This document shows positions 35,807 to 44,593 of a DNA stretch of 64,000 nt, piece by piece. Position 1 is the first letter of the stretch, and each line of letters starts with the position of its first letter. The notes under the pieces were generated by a model. That model did not search any database, had not been told where the DNA came from, and saw only the letters and a program-made list of their open reading frames with translations. The position numbers were made by a program, and so were the translations under genes. Source of the stretch: Nocardiopsis terrae (GTDB lineage: Bacteria > Actinomycetota > Actinomycetes > Streptosporangiales > Streptosporangiaceae). The DNA is taken from positions 523,046 to 587,045 of the forward strand of contig NZ_BMXJ01000003.1 of the NCBI RefSeq assembly GCF_014651695.1, given 5' to 3'.

Positions 35807-36580
35807 CTACTGGGGGTTGAGCACGGCGTCGGTCCGGTCGAACCCGGCCAGTGAGTCCTGGATCGCGCCCGCATCGTGGGCCAGGGCGCCGTTGTACGGG
35901 TTACCCAGGTAGAACAGCAGCAGGATGGTGGAGAAGACGAACACCAGGTTGGCCGCGGCCCAGAAGTAGGCCACCGACGAACCCCGCCGGATCATGGCGA
36001 ACGGCAGCACCGCCACGGCGACGGCCGACAGGGCCGCGATGGCGTTCAGGACCGGCGGGACCCCCTCCCCGGCCGCGTCGGCACGTTTGATCCGCGCGTC
36101 ACTGAGCTCGGCGAGCTCCTGGCGCGCGGTCAGACGGTCCAGACCGTCCCCGCTGTCGGAGACCGACAACTCCCGCACCGACGCCGCCAGGTCAGCGAGT
36201 GCCTCCTCGCTCGCAGAGCTCAACTCACCGCTGTCACGCATCAGCGGCCAGTCCTTCTCCGCAACGGCACCCATGTACGTACGCAACTGCCCACGCACCG
36301 CCTCCGCCTCGCCCTCGGGGAAGGCAGCGGTGCTCCAGTACAAGGACTCGGCCGCGCCCACCTCCGCGATCACCCCGTCCCCGGCTCCGGTGAAGTTCTC
36401 CCAGCCGATCACCACCCCCATCGCCGCCGAGGCGAGATAGAGCGCGAGCACGCAGGGGGCGACCACGACGCTGACGGCTCCCCCCGAGGATTCGTCGTCC
36501 ACGCGGAACCTTCCCACTGCCAGCAGGGCGCCGCCGACCATGGTGATCAGGACGATGAGAACGAGGGACAACGTCAGCAT
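35807..36580 (-). CDS. DUF4239/bestrophin-like membrane protein
   Basis: The 257-residue protein has two N-terminal and two C-terminal transmembrane helices with a soluble middle (AAFPEGEAEAVRGQLRTYM, VRELSVSDSGDG), as in the DUF4239 family. No enzyme motif is present. Bestrophin-like relatives form anion channels, but for DUF4239 this is unproven. It stands between the secreted protein and the deformylase gene. Confidence 0.7.
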   Translation of the reverse strand: MLTLSLVLIVLITMVGGALLAVGRFRVDDESSGGAVSVVVAPCVLALYLASAAMGVVIGWENFTGAGDGVIAEVGAAESLYWSTAAFPEGEAEAVRGQLRTYMGAVAEKDWPLMRDSGELSSASEEALADLAASVRELSVSDSGDGLDRLTARQELAELSDARIKRADAAGEGVPPVLNAIAALSAVAVAVLPFAMIRRGSSVAYFWAAANLVFVFSTILLLFYLGNPYNGALAHDAGAIQDSLAGFDRTDAVLNPQ

Positions 36581-36733
36581 GTGGATTCCAGGAGGAGAGA
36601 CCGTCGGGGAACGGGTCCATCCGTAGCACGCTCACGCCCGCCCCTCCGGCAGAACGTCGGAACGCCCGCAAATGTCCCCCGCTGCTGTGGCCAGCAGGGC
36701 CCCGGCGGCCAGGGCGCCCCCGGACACAACGAC

Positions 36734-36764
36734 GGGGGCGCCCCGGAAAACCCGGAACGCCCCC
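36734..36764. terminator. Hairpin downstream of deformylase gene
   Basis: GGGGGCG (36734-36740) pairs with CGCCCCC (36758-36764) 14 bp beyond the deformylase stop on the minus strand. Confidence 0.6.
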
Positions 36765-36777
36765 GCACGGGACCACG

Positions 36778-37443
36778 CTAGCCCGCCAGCTCACGCTCCA
36801 ACTCCTGGGCGCGCTCCTCACGACGGGCGAAAACGCTGTCAGCCATCTCGTTCATCTTCTTCAGGACCCGCTTGCGCTCACGCGCCGAGAGCCGGTCCAC
36901 ATACAACTTGCCGAAGGTGTGGTCGGTCTCGTGCTGCAGACACCGCGCGAAGTAACCGCTGCCGGTCAGCACCACCTCGTTGCCGTCCTTGTCCACCCCG
37001 CGCACCGTGGCGTGCTCGGCCCGCCCCAGGTCCGCGTGCGGCCCAGGCACCGACAAGCACCCCTCGCTCTCCACCACCACCGGATCGTCCAGGTCACGCT
37101 CGTCCAGCACCGGATTCACCACATGCCCCACATGCCGCACCCCGTCATCGTCGGGGCAGTCGTAGACGAACACCCGAAGGTCCACACCCACCTGGTTGCC
37201 GGCCAACCCCACACCCTCGGACGCATACATCGTCACGAACATGTCATCGATCAACCGCGACAACTCCGCGCCGCCCAGCATCGACTCGGGAACATCGGCA
37301 TTGACCCGGTGCAGGACCTCCTCACCGGTCACCGTGACCCTCAGGACACGACCCCGGGCGGCCTCAGGCGCGAACTCCGGAAAGTCCGCCACCTCCCGCC
37401 CCTGGACAACGACAACGGGCACGGGCACGGGCTGCTCCGACAT
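36778..37443 (-). CDS. def: Peptide deformylase
   Basis: The 221-residue metalloenzyme carries the three deformylase motifs: GVGLAGNQVG (77-86), EGCLSVPG (127-134) and QHETDH (170-175), supplying Cys and two His metal ligands and the catalytic Glu. It removes formyl groups from nascent proteins. Motif 1 has Gly for the usual second Ala, and the residue after QHETDH is Thr instead of Leu. These changes suggest a secondary copy. The start ATG at 37443 has a GAGAGAAGGACC leader. Confidence 0.9.
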   Translation of the reverse strand: MSEQPVPVPVVVVQGREVADFPEFAPEAARGRVLRVTVTGEEVLHRVNADVPESMLGGAELSRLIDDMFVTMYASEGVGLAGNQVGVDLRVFVYDCPDDDGVRHVGHVVNPVLDERDLDDPVVVESEGCLSVPGPHADLGRAEHATVRGVDKDGNEVVLTGSGYFARCLQHETDHTFGKLYVDRLSARERKRVLKKMNEMADSVFARREERAQELERELAG

Positions 37444-37534
37444 GGTCCTTCTCTCACGGCCAACTCAAGGGGATCCGGCGGTCACAACACCACCGACCAT
37501 GAAAAATAGCATGCCCCACCACCCCGCCCCGGCG

Positions 37535-37978
37535 CTAACGGAACCACGCGTTGCCCTGGATGAAACACCGCGCCAGGTAATCCCGCAACGACACCACCAC
37601 CAGCCGCCGCCGATCACTCTCATGATCCCACACCACGATCCCCGGACCGTAGTCCGTGTGCACGTAGGCGAACTGCGGCCCCATGTCCGAGTCACCGAAG
37701 AAGATCATCTCGTCGAAAGGCGCGTACAACTCCAGATAGTCCGGCTCCCCCCGCATCGCCAGGTTGTCCTCCACCAGCCGACGCGCGCTCCACACCACCG
37801 CGTCCCCGTACTCGTTGGTCACACCGTCCGTCTCCCGCAACAGGGAAGCCAGCTCGAACGGCAGGGGCAGCATCAAGTGCTTCTCGACCTCGGCCAGGGT
37901 CACCTCGTCAGCCGGATCACTCAGATCGGCTTCGGGATACATCTCCAGGATCAGTTCACGCCACACACCCACGATCAT
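37535..37978 (-). CDS. SMI1/KNR4 (SUKH)-family protein
   Basis: The 147-residue protein starts at ATG 37978. LPLPFELASLLRETDGV, AFDEMIFFGDSDMG-like FDEMIFFGDSDMGPQFAY and VVWDHESDRRRLVV are the conserved blocks of SUKH proteins. Many SUKH members are immunity proteins against contact-dependent or polymorphic toxins. No toxin gene is adjacent, so this is an orphan whose role is open. Confidence 0.75.
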   Translation of the reverse strand: MIVGVWRELILEMYPEADLSDPADEVTLAEVEKHLMLPLPFELASLLRETDGVTNEYGDAVVWSARRLVEDNLAMRGEPDYLELYAPFDEMIFFGDSDMGPQFAYVHTDYGPGIVVWDHESDRRRLVVVSLRDYLARCFIQGNAWFR

Positions 37979-38112
37979 CACAGGTCGTGGCAAGACACGG
38001 GAAATCGAGGACGGCGAGTTGCGCCGAAAATCCACCGACTCCCCACCCAGGACCTGCCCAAAACACCATCCACACCCCGGAATACCCACAGGCCACACCC
38101 CGTTGACCCCAC
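37979..38112. other. Intergenic segment before repeat
   Basis: No gene or structure recognised. Confidence 0.3.
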
Positions 38113-38247
38113 TGCGGACCGGTGCGGTAGCAAGTGTCCCCCGGGCTCACCCAACGCCTTCGCGGAATACCGCGCCCGCCATCGGGCGGGCGGCCACGGA
38201 GCCGCGTTGTGCACCACGCCGTGAGGCGACCGCCGCACCGGTCCGCA
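38113..38247 (+). repeat. Palindromic-ended repeat, copy B (135 bp)
   Basis: Exact 15-bp terminal inverted repeats, TGCGGACCGGTGCGG (38113-38127) and CCGCACCGGTCCGCA (38233-38247), enclose about 105 bp that align with the reverse complement of 20495-20614. An internal GCCCGCC/GGCGGGC hairpin near 38175-38195 is present here but altered in copy A. No transposase is associated. It lies between the SUKH gene and the histidine kinase, clear of both. Confidence 0.75.
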
Positions 38248-38413
38248 CCCACCCCAAACACCTAAAGCGCCCCAAAACAACCACCAGCATCACCCAACGA
38301 ACACAACCCAACACCCAAAGCACACAAAAACAGGGAGTCACCACCCCCGAAACCACCCACCTCCACCCCCCAAAATAAAAGAAAGGCGCACCACCACGAC
38401 GGAAGAGAACCCC

Positions 38414-39685
38414 ATGGCCACCGCCAGCCCCCACAAAGCCGGCCCCCTCACCACCCTGGCCTACATCCTCCTCCTCGTCTCCCACAACATCGCCGCCTTC
38501 CTCCTCCTCCCCCTCGTCCTCGCCTCCGCCCTCCTCACCCTCATCTGGGTCGGCCTCCCCTTCACCATCCTCACCGCCGCCACACTCCGCACCATCGCCA
38601 ACGCCCAACGCACCACCCTCACCCGCCTCAACCCCCACCACCCCGTCCCCACCGCCTACCGCCCCATGCCCCCCACCGGCGTCCACTCCCGCGTCCGCGT
38701 CATCCTCACCGACCCCGCCACCTGGCGCGACCTCCTCTGGCTCACCTCAGCACCCCTCCTCACCCTCCTCGCCCTCCTCAGCTACACCCTCTACGCCCAC
38801 GCCATCTACCAGACCCTCTACGCCCTCCTCCTCTGGCGCCTGCACCCCGACCTCTACGGCTTCATCACCCCCCACACCCCCACCCAAGCCCTCCTCATCC
38901 TCATCCCCGCCGCCCTCACCCTCCTTCTCGCCCACACCCTCAAACCCCTCACCATCAGCGCCTACACACGACTCTCCCGCCTCATCCTCGCCCCCTCCGA
39001 AAAAGCCCGACTCACCGCACGCGTCGCCCACCTCGCCACCAGCCGCGCCGACACCATCGACACCCAGGCCGCCGAAATCCGCCGCATCGAACGCGACCTC
39101 CACGACGGAGCCCAAGCCCGCCTCATCGCCCTCGGCATGAACCTCGGCATGGCCGAACAAATGATCGACACCAAACCCGACACCGCCAAACACATGCTCG
39201 CCGAAGCCCGCGAAACCACCCGCCACGCCCTCACCGAACTCCGCGACCTCGTCCGCGGCATCCACCCACCCGTCCTCGTCGAACGCGGACTCGACGGAGC
39301 CGTCCACGCCCTCGCCCTCACCCACAACCTCCCCATCACCGTCACCACCCAACTCCACGGACGCCCCGGCGACCCCGTCGAATCAGCCGCCTACTTCGCC
39401 ATCGCCGAACTCCTCACCAACACCGCAAAACACGCCAAAGCAACCCACGCCTGGGTCCACATCAACCACGGCCGCCAACGCCTCGTCATCACCATCACCG
39501 ACAACGGCCAAGGCGGAGCCCAACCCACCCCCGAAAGCGGACTCTCCGGCATCGCACGCCGCCTGGACGCCTTCGATGGCACGATAAACATCACCAGCCC
39601 ACCGGGCGGACCCACCATCGTCACCCTGGAGATCCCGTGCGAGTTGTCATCGCCGAAGACCTTGCCCTCCTCCGCGACGGACTGA
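38414..39685 (+). CDS. Sensor histidine kinase (NarL/DesK class)
   Basis: The 423-residue protein has four to five transmembrane helices in the first 180 residues, then a HisKA_3 dimerisation domain with the phospho-acceptor H230 in RDLHDGAQARL and a C-terminal ATPase with NTAKHAKATHAWV (N box) and ITDNGQGGA (G1 box). With the response regulator overlapping its 3' end it forms a two-component system. No extracellular sensor domain is present, so it may sense membrane state or be intramembrane-sensing. An AAAGAAAGG leader precedes the ATG. Confidence 0.9.
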   Translation: MATASPHKAGPLTTLAYILLLVSHNIAAFLLLPLVLASALLTLIWVGLPFTILTAATLRTIANAQRTTLTRLNPHHPVPTAYRPMPPTGVHSRVRVILTDPATWRDLLWLTSAPLLTLLALLSYTLYAHAIYQTLYALLLWRLHPDLYGFITPHTPTQALLILIPAALTLLLAHTLKPLTISAYTRLSRLILAPSEKARLTARVAHLATSRADTIDTQAAEIRRIERDLHDGAQARLIALGMNLGMAEQMIDTKPDTAKHMLAEARETTRHALTELRDLVRGIHPPVLVERGLDGAVHALALTHNLPITVTTQLHGRPGDPVESAAYFAIAELLTNTAKHAKATHAWVHINHGRQRLVITITDNGQGGAQPTPESGLSGIARRLDAFDGTINITSPPGGPTIVTLEIPCELSSPKTLPSSATD

Positions 39686-40284
39686 TCCGACTCCTCGAAG
39701 CCCACGACTTCACCGTCGTGGCCGCAGTCGACAACGGACCCGACCTACACACCGCCCTCACCGAACACAAACCCGACGTCGCCGTCGTCGACGTCCGCCT
39801 ACCCCCCACCTTCACCGACGAAGGCCTCCAAGCCGCCATAGGAGCCCGCACCCAGGTCCCAGGCCTGCCCATCCTCGTGCTCTCCCAACACGTCGAACAG
39901 CTCTACGCCCGAGAACTCCTCTCCGACGACGGCGGAGGCGTCGGCTACCTCCTCAAGGACCGCGTCTTCGACATCGGCCAGTTCATCGAAGCCATTCGCC
40001 GCGTCGCCGACGGCGGCACCGCCATGGACCCCGCCGTCATCTCCCAACTCCTCGCCCGCCAGGACCAGAGCGGCCCCCTCGCCCAACTCACCCCCCGCGA
40101 ACGCGAAGTCCTCTCCGAAATGGCCGAAGGCCGCTCCAACTCCGCCATCGCCGGACGCCTCTACATCACCGAAAAGGCCATCAGCAAACACATCAACAAC
40201 ATCTTCACCAAACTCGACCTACCCCCCTCCTCCGACGACAGCCGCCGCGTCCTGGCCGTCCTCGCCTACCTCAACGGCCAGTAA
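39637..40284 (+). CDS. LuxR/NarL-family response regulator
   Basis: The GTG at 39637 gives 215 residues and overlaps the kinase gene by 49 bp. The receiver has the acidic pair at 7-8, the phosphorylation site D52 in VAVVDVRLPP and K in LLKDRV; the C-terminal HTH (LTPREREVLSEMAEGRSN, EKAISKHINNIF) binds DNA. Targets are unknown. A hairpin terminator follows. Confidence 0.9.
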   Translation: MRVVIAEDLALLRDGLIRLLEAHDFTVVAAVDNGPDLHTALTEHKPDVAVVDVRLPPTFTDEGLQAAIGARTQVPGLPILVLSQHVEQLYARELLSDDGGGVGYLLKDRVFDIGQFIEAIRRVADGGTAMDPAVISQLLARQDQSGPLAQLTPREREVLSEMAEGRSNSAIAGRLYITEKAISKHINNIFTKLDLPPSSDDSRRVLAVLAYLNGQ

Positions 40285-40292
40285 CCAACAAA

Positions 40293-40320
40293 GGCCGCGG
40301 CCCCCGAAGGGACCGCGGCC
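40293..40320 (+). terminator. Hairpin after two-component operon
   Basis: GGCCGCGG and CCGCGGCC (8-bp arms, 12-nt loop) lie 8 bp past the response-regulator stop. Confidence 0.7.
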
Positions 40321-40608
40321 ACACCCGCACAACCCAGCCCAGCACCCTCGCGCCACAAAGCAGCGTCCGAAAAGGCAACCGAGAACTGGTCGGCAACAGG
40401 AGCAGAGCCACACCACTGAGCCCGATGCCGTCAACGGCCAGCACCGCGCCGAGGCGGGCGACCACCACCCGCCACGACTCTCCCGGCCCGTGGCCCGTGT
40501 TCTCAGGCACCGAATCGGAAGACTTCGCATCCACCGGGTTCGAGCTCGTGGCCGGCGCGCGTGCCGACCGCTACCTGACGGCCCACCGTGGTTGCGGGAG
40601 CACCGGAC
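40321..40608. other. Gap between convergent units
   Basis: A minus-strand frame from a GTG near 40534 has one hydrophobic stretch (LGAVLAVDGIGLSGVALLLL) but runs through the terminator hairpin. I do not consider it supported. Confidence 0.3.
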
Positions 40609-42618
40609 CTACTCACGACGCACCCGATACAACCCGTCGATCTCCTCCGAGAACGCACGCAACACCGCCTCGCGCCGCAACTCCCCCGTCGGGCGCACCA
40701 ACCCCGACTGCACCGTGAACTCCTCCGCCAACACATGGAACGACCGCACCGCCAAATGCCGCGGCACACTCCGATTGGCCTCATACACCAAGCCCTGCAC
40801 CTCACGCAGAAGATCACGATCCCCCGCGATCTCCTCCGGCGCCATCGACAACGGACGCCCGTTCACCAAGCGCCAGTACTCCAACTGATCACGCACCAGC
40901 GTCACCAACGCACTCGCGAACGGACGCCCCTCCGCTATCACCAACACCTGACTGATCAACGGATGCGCCCGCAACCGGGCCTCGAACTCCGCCACCAGCT
41001 CGGCATCACGCGACCGGTCCCCGTCCTGCACCGCCGCGAACTCCCCCGTACCGCCCCGGGTCCGCTCCCCCGACTCCATCGGAGCCGGAGCCAACTCGGC
41101 CACGACAGCAGGGGCCTCCACCGACGGAACCACATCGGGAGCCCGCACCGCCTCCGGTCCGGCCTCCACCACACCCTCCAGCGCCGGTGCCGGCCCCCGG
41201 GGCACGAACCGACCCGGAACCTCCGCCACCGAGGCCTGCGGCCGCACCCGGCCACGCACCCGCACGAACCCCGCCTCATCCACCTCGGCCAGCACCCCCG
41301 TGGCCAACCAGCCCTCCCGGAACGCCGCCCGCGAACCCTCACCGTCGGCCCAGTAACCCGAGAACACCGCACCACCGCGCACGTACAGCTCGCCCTCACG
41401 CGAAACCCACACCTCACGGCCGGGCATCGCCTGACCCACCGTGCCCGGACGCCGCTCCCCCGGCGCGTTGGCCGTGAACACACCGGCGGTCTCCGCCACA
41501 CCGAAGACCTGCATCACCGGCACACCCACACCGGAGAAGTAACTGTCCAACCGCTCCGAGAGCCCGCCACCCCAGCACACGGCCAGGTGAACCCGGCCGC
41601 CCACCAGATCCCGGACCTTCGAGAACGACCAGTCGTACATCGACCGGGACAACCGCTGCCAGGCCCCCTTCTTCGGTGACTGGTCGAACTGCACCGCCGC
41701 GTCCATCGCCGCGTTGAACGTCCCCACCGAATCCCAGTCCGTGGAATGGGCGCTCTCCCGCTCCGAACCGTGGATCCGCTCGAACAGACCGGGCCTGCAC
41801 ACCAGCACCGTCGGCCGGAACCGCTCCAACTCACTCCGCAACCGCCCCGGAGCCACCACCCCGACCCGGACCCGGCCCACCACACACGCCACCAACGAGG
41901 CCAGCCCCGGAAGCTCCGACAACGGCAGGTCCAACACCGCGCTCGCCTTGCCCGGCGCCAGCTCCGACAACCGCGGCCACATCCGATCAACCAGATCGGC
42001 CGCAGCCGTCAACAACGCACCGTGCGAGAGCACCACCCCCCGCATCCGCCGCGAGACCGTACTCATCGGGAACAGCACCACAGCGGCGTCCTCTGAGACC
42101 ACCTCGTCCCGTCGGAACCGCACCGCCGAGGCATCCATGTACGTCCCCAGACTCACCACATCCGGCAAGCCCTCCTCCAGGCGCCACACCCGCCCCAGAT
42201 CCGGCATCTCACGCTGCAACGCCACCGCGGTCCTGTACTGGCGCTCGCCCTGCACCACAGCGGCCGCAGGATGCACCTGACGCACCACCTGGGCCACCCG
42301 CTCCGCCGTCGCCACCTCCGGCAACGGCACCAGCACCGCCCGCACCGACCACACCGCGTAGGCGAACCGCACCCAGTCATGGTGCGCACCGGACACCAAC
42401 AGCACCCGGTCGCCCTCCGCGACACCGGCCGCCACCAACCCCTTGGCCAGTGCCGTCACCTCGGTGGCGAACTCCCCCGCCGTCCGGCGCCCCCAGCCCT
42501 CGGCCCCCAGGACCGAAAACATGTGCGCGTGCGCGTCAGAGCCCGCCATCCCATAGACCAGGTCACTCAACCCGGAATGCCCTCGAGCCAACGAACCGGG
42601 GGTCTCGCCCATACCCAC
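40609..42618 (-). CDS. AMP-dependent acyl-CoA synthetase-like protein lacking key motifs
   Basis: The 669-residue protein is colinear with long-chain fatty-acid-CoA ligases (FadD15 type): N-terminal RTAGEFATEVTALAKGL, FGVAET (372-377, for YGxTE) and TGVLAEVDEAGFVRVRGR (440-457, for TGDxxxxDxxGxxxxxGR). The P-loop, normally TSGTTGxPKG, reads FPMSTVSRRMRGVVLSHG (183-200), the GD aspartate is Val442, and the C-terminal catalytic lysine region reads RPTGELRRE. A 70-residue Ala/Pro-rich insert (about 470-540) separates the lobes. It is therefore probably unable to make acyl-adenylates and may be a pseudoenzyme. The frame is intact and long, which argues for a maintained function. Confidence 0.75.
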   Translation of the reverse strand: MGMGETPGSLARGHSGLSDLVYGMAGSDAHAHMFSVLGAEGWGRRTAGEFATEVTALAKGLVAAGVAEGDRVLLVSGAHHDWVRFAYAVWSVRAVLVPLPEVATAERVAQVVRQVHPAAAVVQGERQYRTAVALQREMPDLGRVWRLEEGLPDVVSLGTYMDASAVRFRRDEVVSEDAAVVLFPMSTVSRRMRGVVLSHGALLTAAADLVDRMWPRLSELAPGKASAVLDLPLSELPGLASLVACVVGRVRVGVVAPGRLRSELERFRPTVLVCRPGLFERIHGSERESAHSTDWDSVGTFNAAMDAAVQFDQSPKKGAWQRLSRSMYDWSFSKVRDLVGGRVHLAVCWGGGLSERLDSYFSGVGVPVMQVFGVAETAGVFTANAPGERRPGTVGQAMPGREVWVSREGELYVRGGAVFSGYWADGEGSRAAFREGWLATGVLAEVDEAGFVRVRGRVRPQASVAEVPGRFVPRGPAPALEGVVEAGPEAVRAPDVVPSVEAPAVVAELAPAPMESGERTRGGTGEFAAVQDGDRSRDAELVAEFEARLRAHPLISQVLVIAEGRPFASALVTLVRDQLEYWRLVNGRPLSMAPEEIAGDRDLLREVQGLVYEANRSVPRHLAVRSFHVLAEEFTVQSGLVRPTGELRREAVLRAFSEEIDGLYRVRRE

Positions 42619-42754
42619 TCATCCTCTGTTGCGTCCAAAGGCGGGCCCAACACGATCCCCACCCGCCTTAATCGGGGAATTCTGCCCTACTGTGCCCACT
42701 TCCCCACAGAACGGCAACCTCAAGGTTTTGGACAAAACCACAAAACACCTGGGC

Positions 42755-44017
42755 TCATCGGACCTTTGAACGGGCTGACCACACAAACGCCGACAACGAC
42801 AACACCGCCACCGACGCCATCACCACGGACATACTCAACAGCGAAGCCTCACCCGAGGGCGTCAACCCCGCCAACGAGGCCACCGAACCGCCCAACGCGA
42901 ACTGCAACGACCCCATCAGAGCCGAGGCCGTACCCGCCACCGACGCCGGCTGACCGTCCAGAGCCGACACCGTCGCGTTCGGCATGATGAAACCGACGCT
43001 GAGCATCATCAGCGCCAACAGGGCGACCACCACCCACAGCTGCGAAACCCCGAGCAGGGCCGACACCAACAGCGACACCACCGCGACCAGAGCCAGAACC
43101 AGCCCCATCAACAACCGCCGCCGCGTGTCCACCCGGCCCACCAACAGACCGTTGCTCTGGGTACCGGTCATCAACGCCAACGAGTTCACCGCGAACAGCC
43201 ACGCATAGGTCTGCGGCGAGACGTCGAACTCGTTCTGGGAGACGAACGAGAACGCCGACACGTACGTGAACAGCATCCCGAAGCTCAAACCCAGCGTCAG
43301 CACCGGGCCCACGAACCTCGGATTGCGCACCAGGGACCACACCGTCGAGGCCAGCTGACGCGGCCCCTGACTCTGGCGGGACTCCGGCGGCAGGCTTTCG
43401 GGCAGCCACAACAGCACCAGCACGAAGCTCAGCGCCGACATCCCCGCCAACACCCAGAAACTCAACTGCCACGGCCCCACCAGCAACAGCTGCGCACCCA
43501 CCAACGGCGCCAGCAGCGGAGCAAGCATCATCACCAACGCGAGCCGGGAGAAGAACCGCACCGCGTCATCGCCCTGGAACATGTCACGCACCACGGCCCG
43601 GGCCACCACCGCACCCGCGGCACCGGCCACCCCCTGCACGAAACGCAACGCGATGAACACCGTCACGTTCGGCACGAACACACACAGCACCGAAGTCACC
43701 GTGAACAGGGCCACGCCCACCAGCAGCGGGCCGCGACGCCCCCAGGCGTCACTCATCGGCCCGATGATCAACTGGCCGACGGACAGCCCCAGCATGATCG
43801 CGGTCAGGGTCAGCCCGATCTGCCCCTCAGTAGCTCCCAGTTCACGGGTGATCTGGGGGAAGGCCGGAAGGTACATGTCGGTCGCCAACGGCCCGGTGGC
43901 CGTCAGCACACCCAGGACCAGCACCAACAACGCGATCGACTTGCGCGACCGCATCAGGTTCGGTTTCGGGTCGACCTCCTGCTCAGAGGTGGGGGCGGGG
44001 GACGTCGGGGACTGCAC
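42755..44017 (-). CDS. Bcr/CflA-type multidrug efflux MFS transporter
   Basis: GTG 44017 with GGAG five bases upstream gives 420 residues with 12 transmembrane segments. TDMYLPAFPQITRELGATEG in TM1 and GPMSDAWGRRGPLL between TM2 and TM3 are diagnostic of the Bcr/CflA DHA1 subgroup, proton-driven exporters of drugs such as bicyclomycin and chloramphenicol. The natural substrate is unknown. It stands alone; an upstream in-frame extension to 44074 is less likely. Confidence 0.85.
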   Translation of the reverse strand: MQSPTSPAPTSEQEVDPKPNLMRSRKSIALLVLVLGVLTATGPLATDMYLPAFPQITRELGATEGQIGLTLTAIMLGLSVGQLIIGPMSDAWGRRGPLLVGVALFTVTSVLCVFVPNVTVFIALRFVQGVAGAAGAVVARAVVRDMFQGDDAVRFFSRLALVMMLAPLLAPLVGAQLLLVGPWQLSFWVLAGMSALSFVLVLLWLPESLPPESRQSQGPRQLASTVWSLVRNPRFVGPVLTLGLSFGMLFTYVSAFSFVSQNEFDVSPQTYAWLFAVNSLALMTGTQSNGLLVGRVDTRRRLLMGLVLALVAVVSLLVSALLGVSQLWVVVALLALMMLSVGFIMPNATVSALDGQPASVAGTASALMGSLQFALGGSVASLAGLTPSGEASLLSMSVVMASVAVLSLSAFVWSARSKVR

Positions 44018-44164
44018 AGGCACTCCATTCACGAGAGCGAAGGAAAGGAAGGTCGGGAGCGTGCCCACAGGCATGGACCACTACATACCAACACCGGAAC
44101 GGGGGGATTCGCTCCCCACCCGACCGCCCGAAAGTCCGTGACGTCCCTTACATTGACATCCGGG

Positions 44165-44593
44165 TCACCTCACCAGACAGTCCAGCAGCCTCTCCACCTC
44201 GGCCTCCGGATCCTCCGTCAGGCCCCCGTGGATCGGCCCCGGCTGCACGATCGTGCTCCTCGGCGCGGTCAACCACCGAAACCGCGGCCCCGGCCGTTCA
44301 CGGCCTGCCGCCCCCGCACGGACACCGCCCGCACACATCATCTCGACCGCGGCCAGAGCCCGTCGCACCCCGGGCACGTCCGCCCCGGGGTCGACCGCCC
44401 GCAGCCTGTCCTCGTCCAGGGCCGAACGCGAGGCCAGGAACGCCCGCTCCTGGCAGTAGAGGATCACCCCGGCGTTCACGCACTCACCGCGCTCCAACCG
44501 CGGGACCACCCGCAACAAGGCGTACTCGAACACCGCACGCTCCCGTTCCACCCCCACCTGTCCGGTGGTCACCGTGGTGTACCGCTCGTTCAC
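44165..44593 (-). CDS. DUF3037-family protein
   Basis: The 142-residue protein (FEYALLRVVPRLERGECVNAG, SALDEDRLRAVDPGAD, APRSTIVQPGPIH) matches DUF3037. Its GTG start overlaps the stop of the HipA-like gene by four bases (GTGA), so the two are translationally coupled. The pair is widely conserved in bacteria, but the function of DUF3037 is not established. Confidence 0.85.
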   Translation of the reverse strand: MNERYTTVTTGQVGVERERAVFEYALLRVVPRLERGECVNAGVILYCQERAFLASRSALDEDRLRAVDPGADVPGVRRALAAVEMMCAGGVRAGAAGRERPGPRFRWLTAPRSTIVQPGPIHGGLTEDPEAEVERLLDCLVR

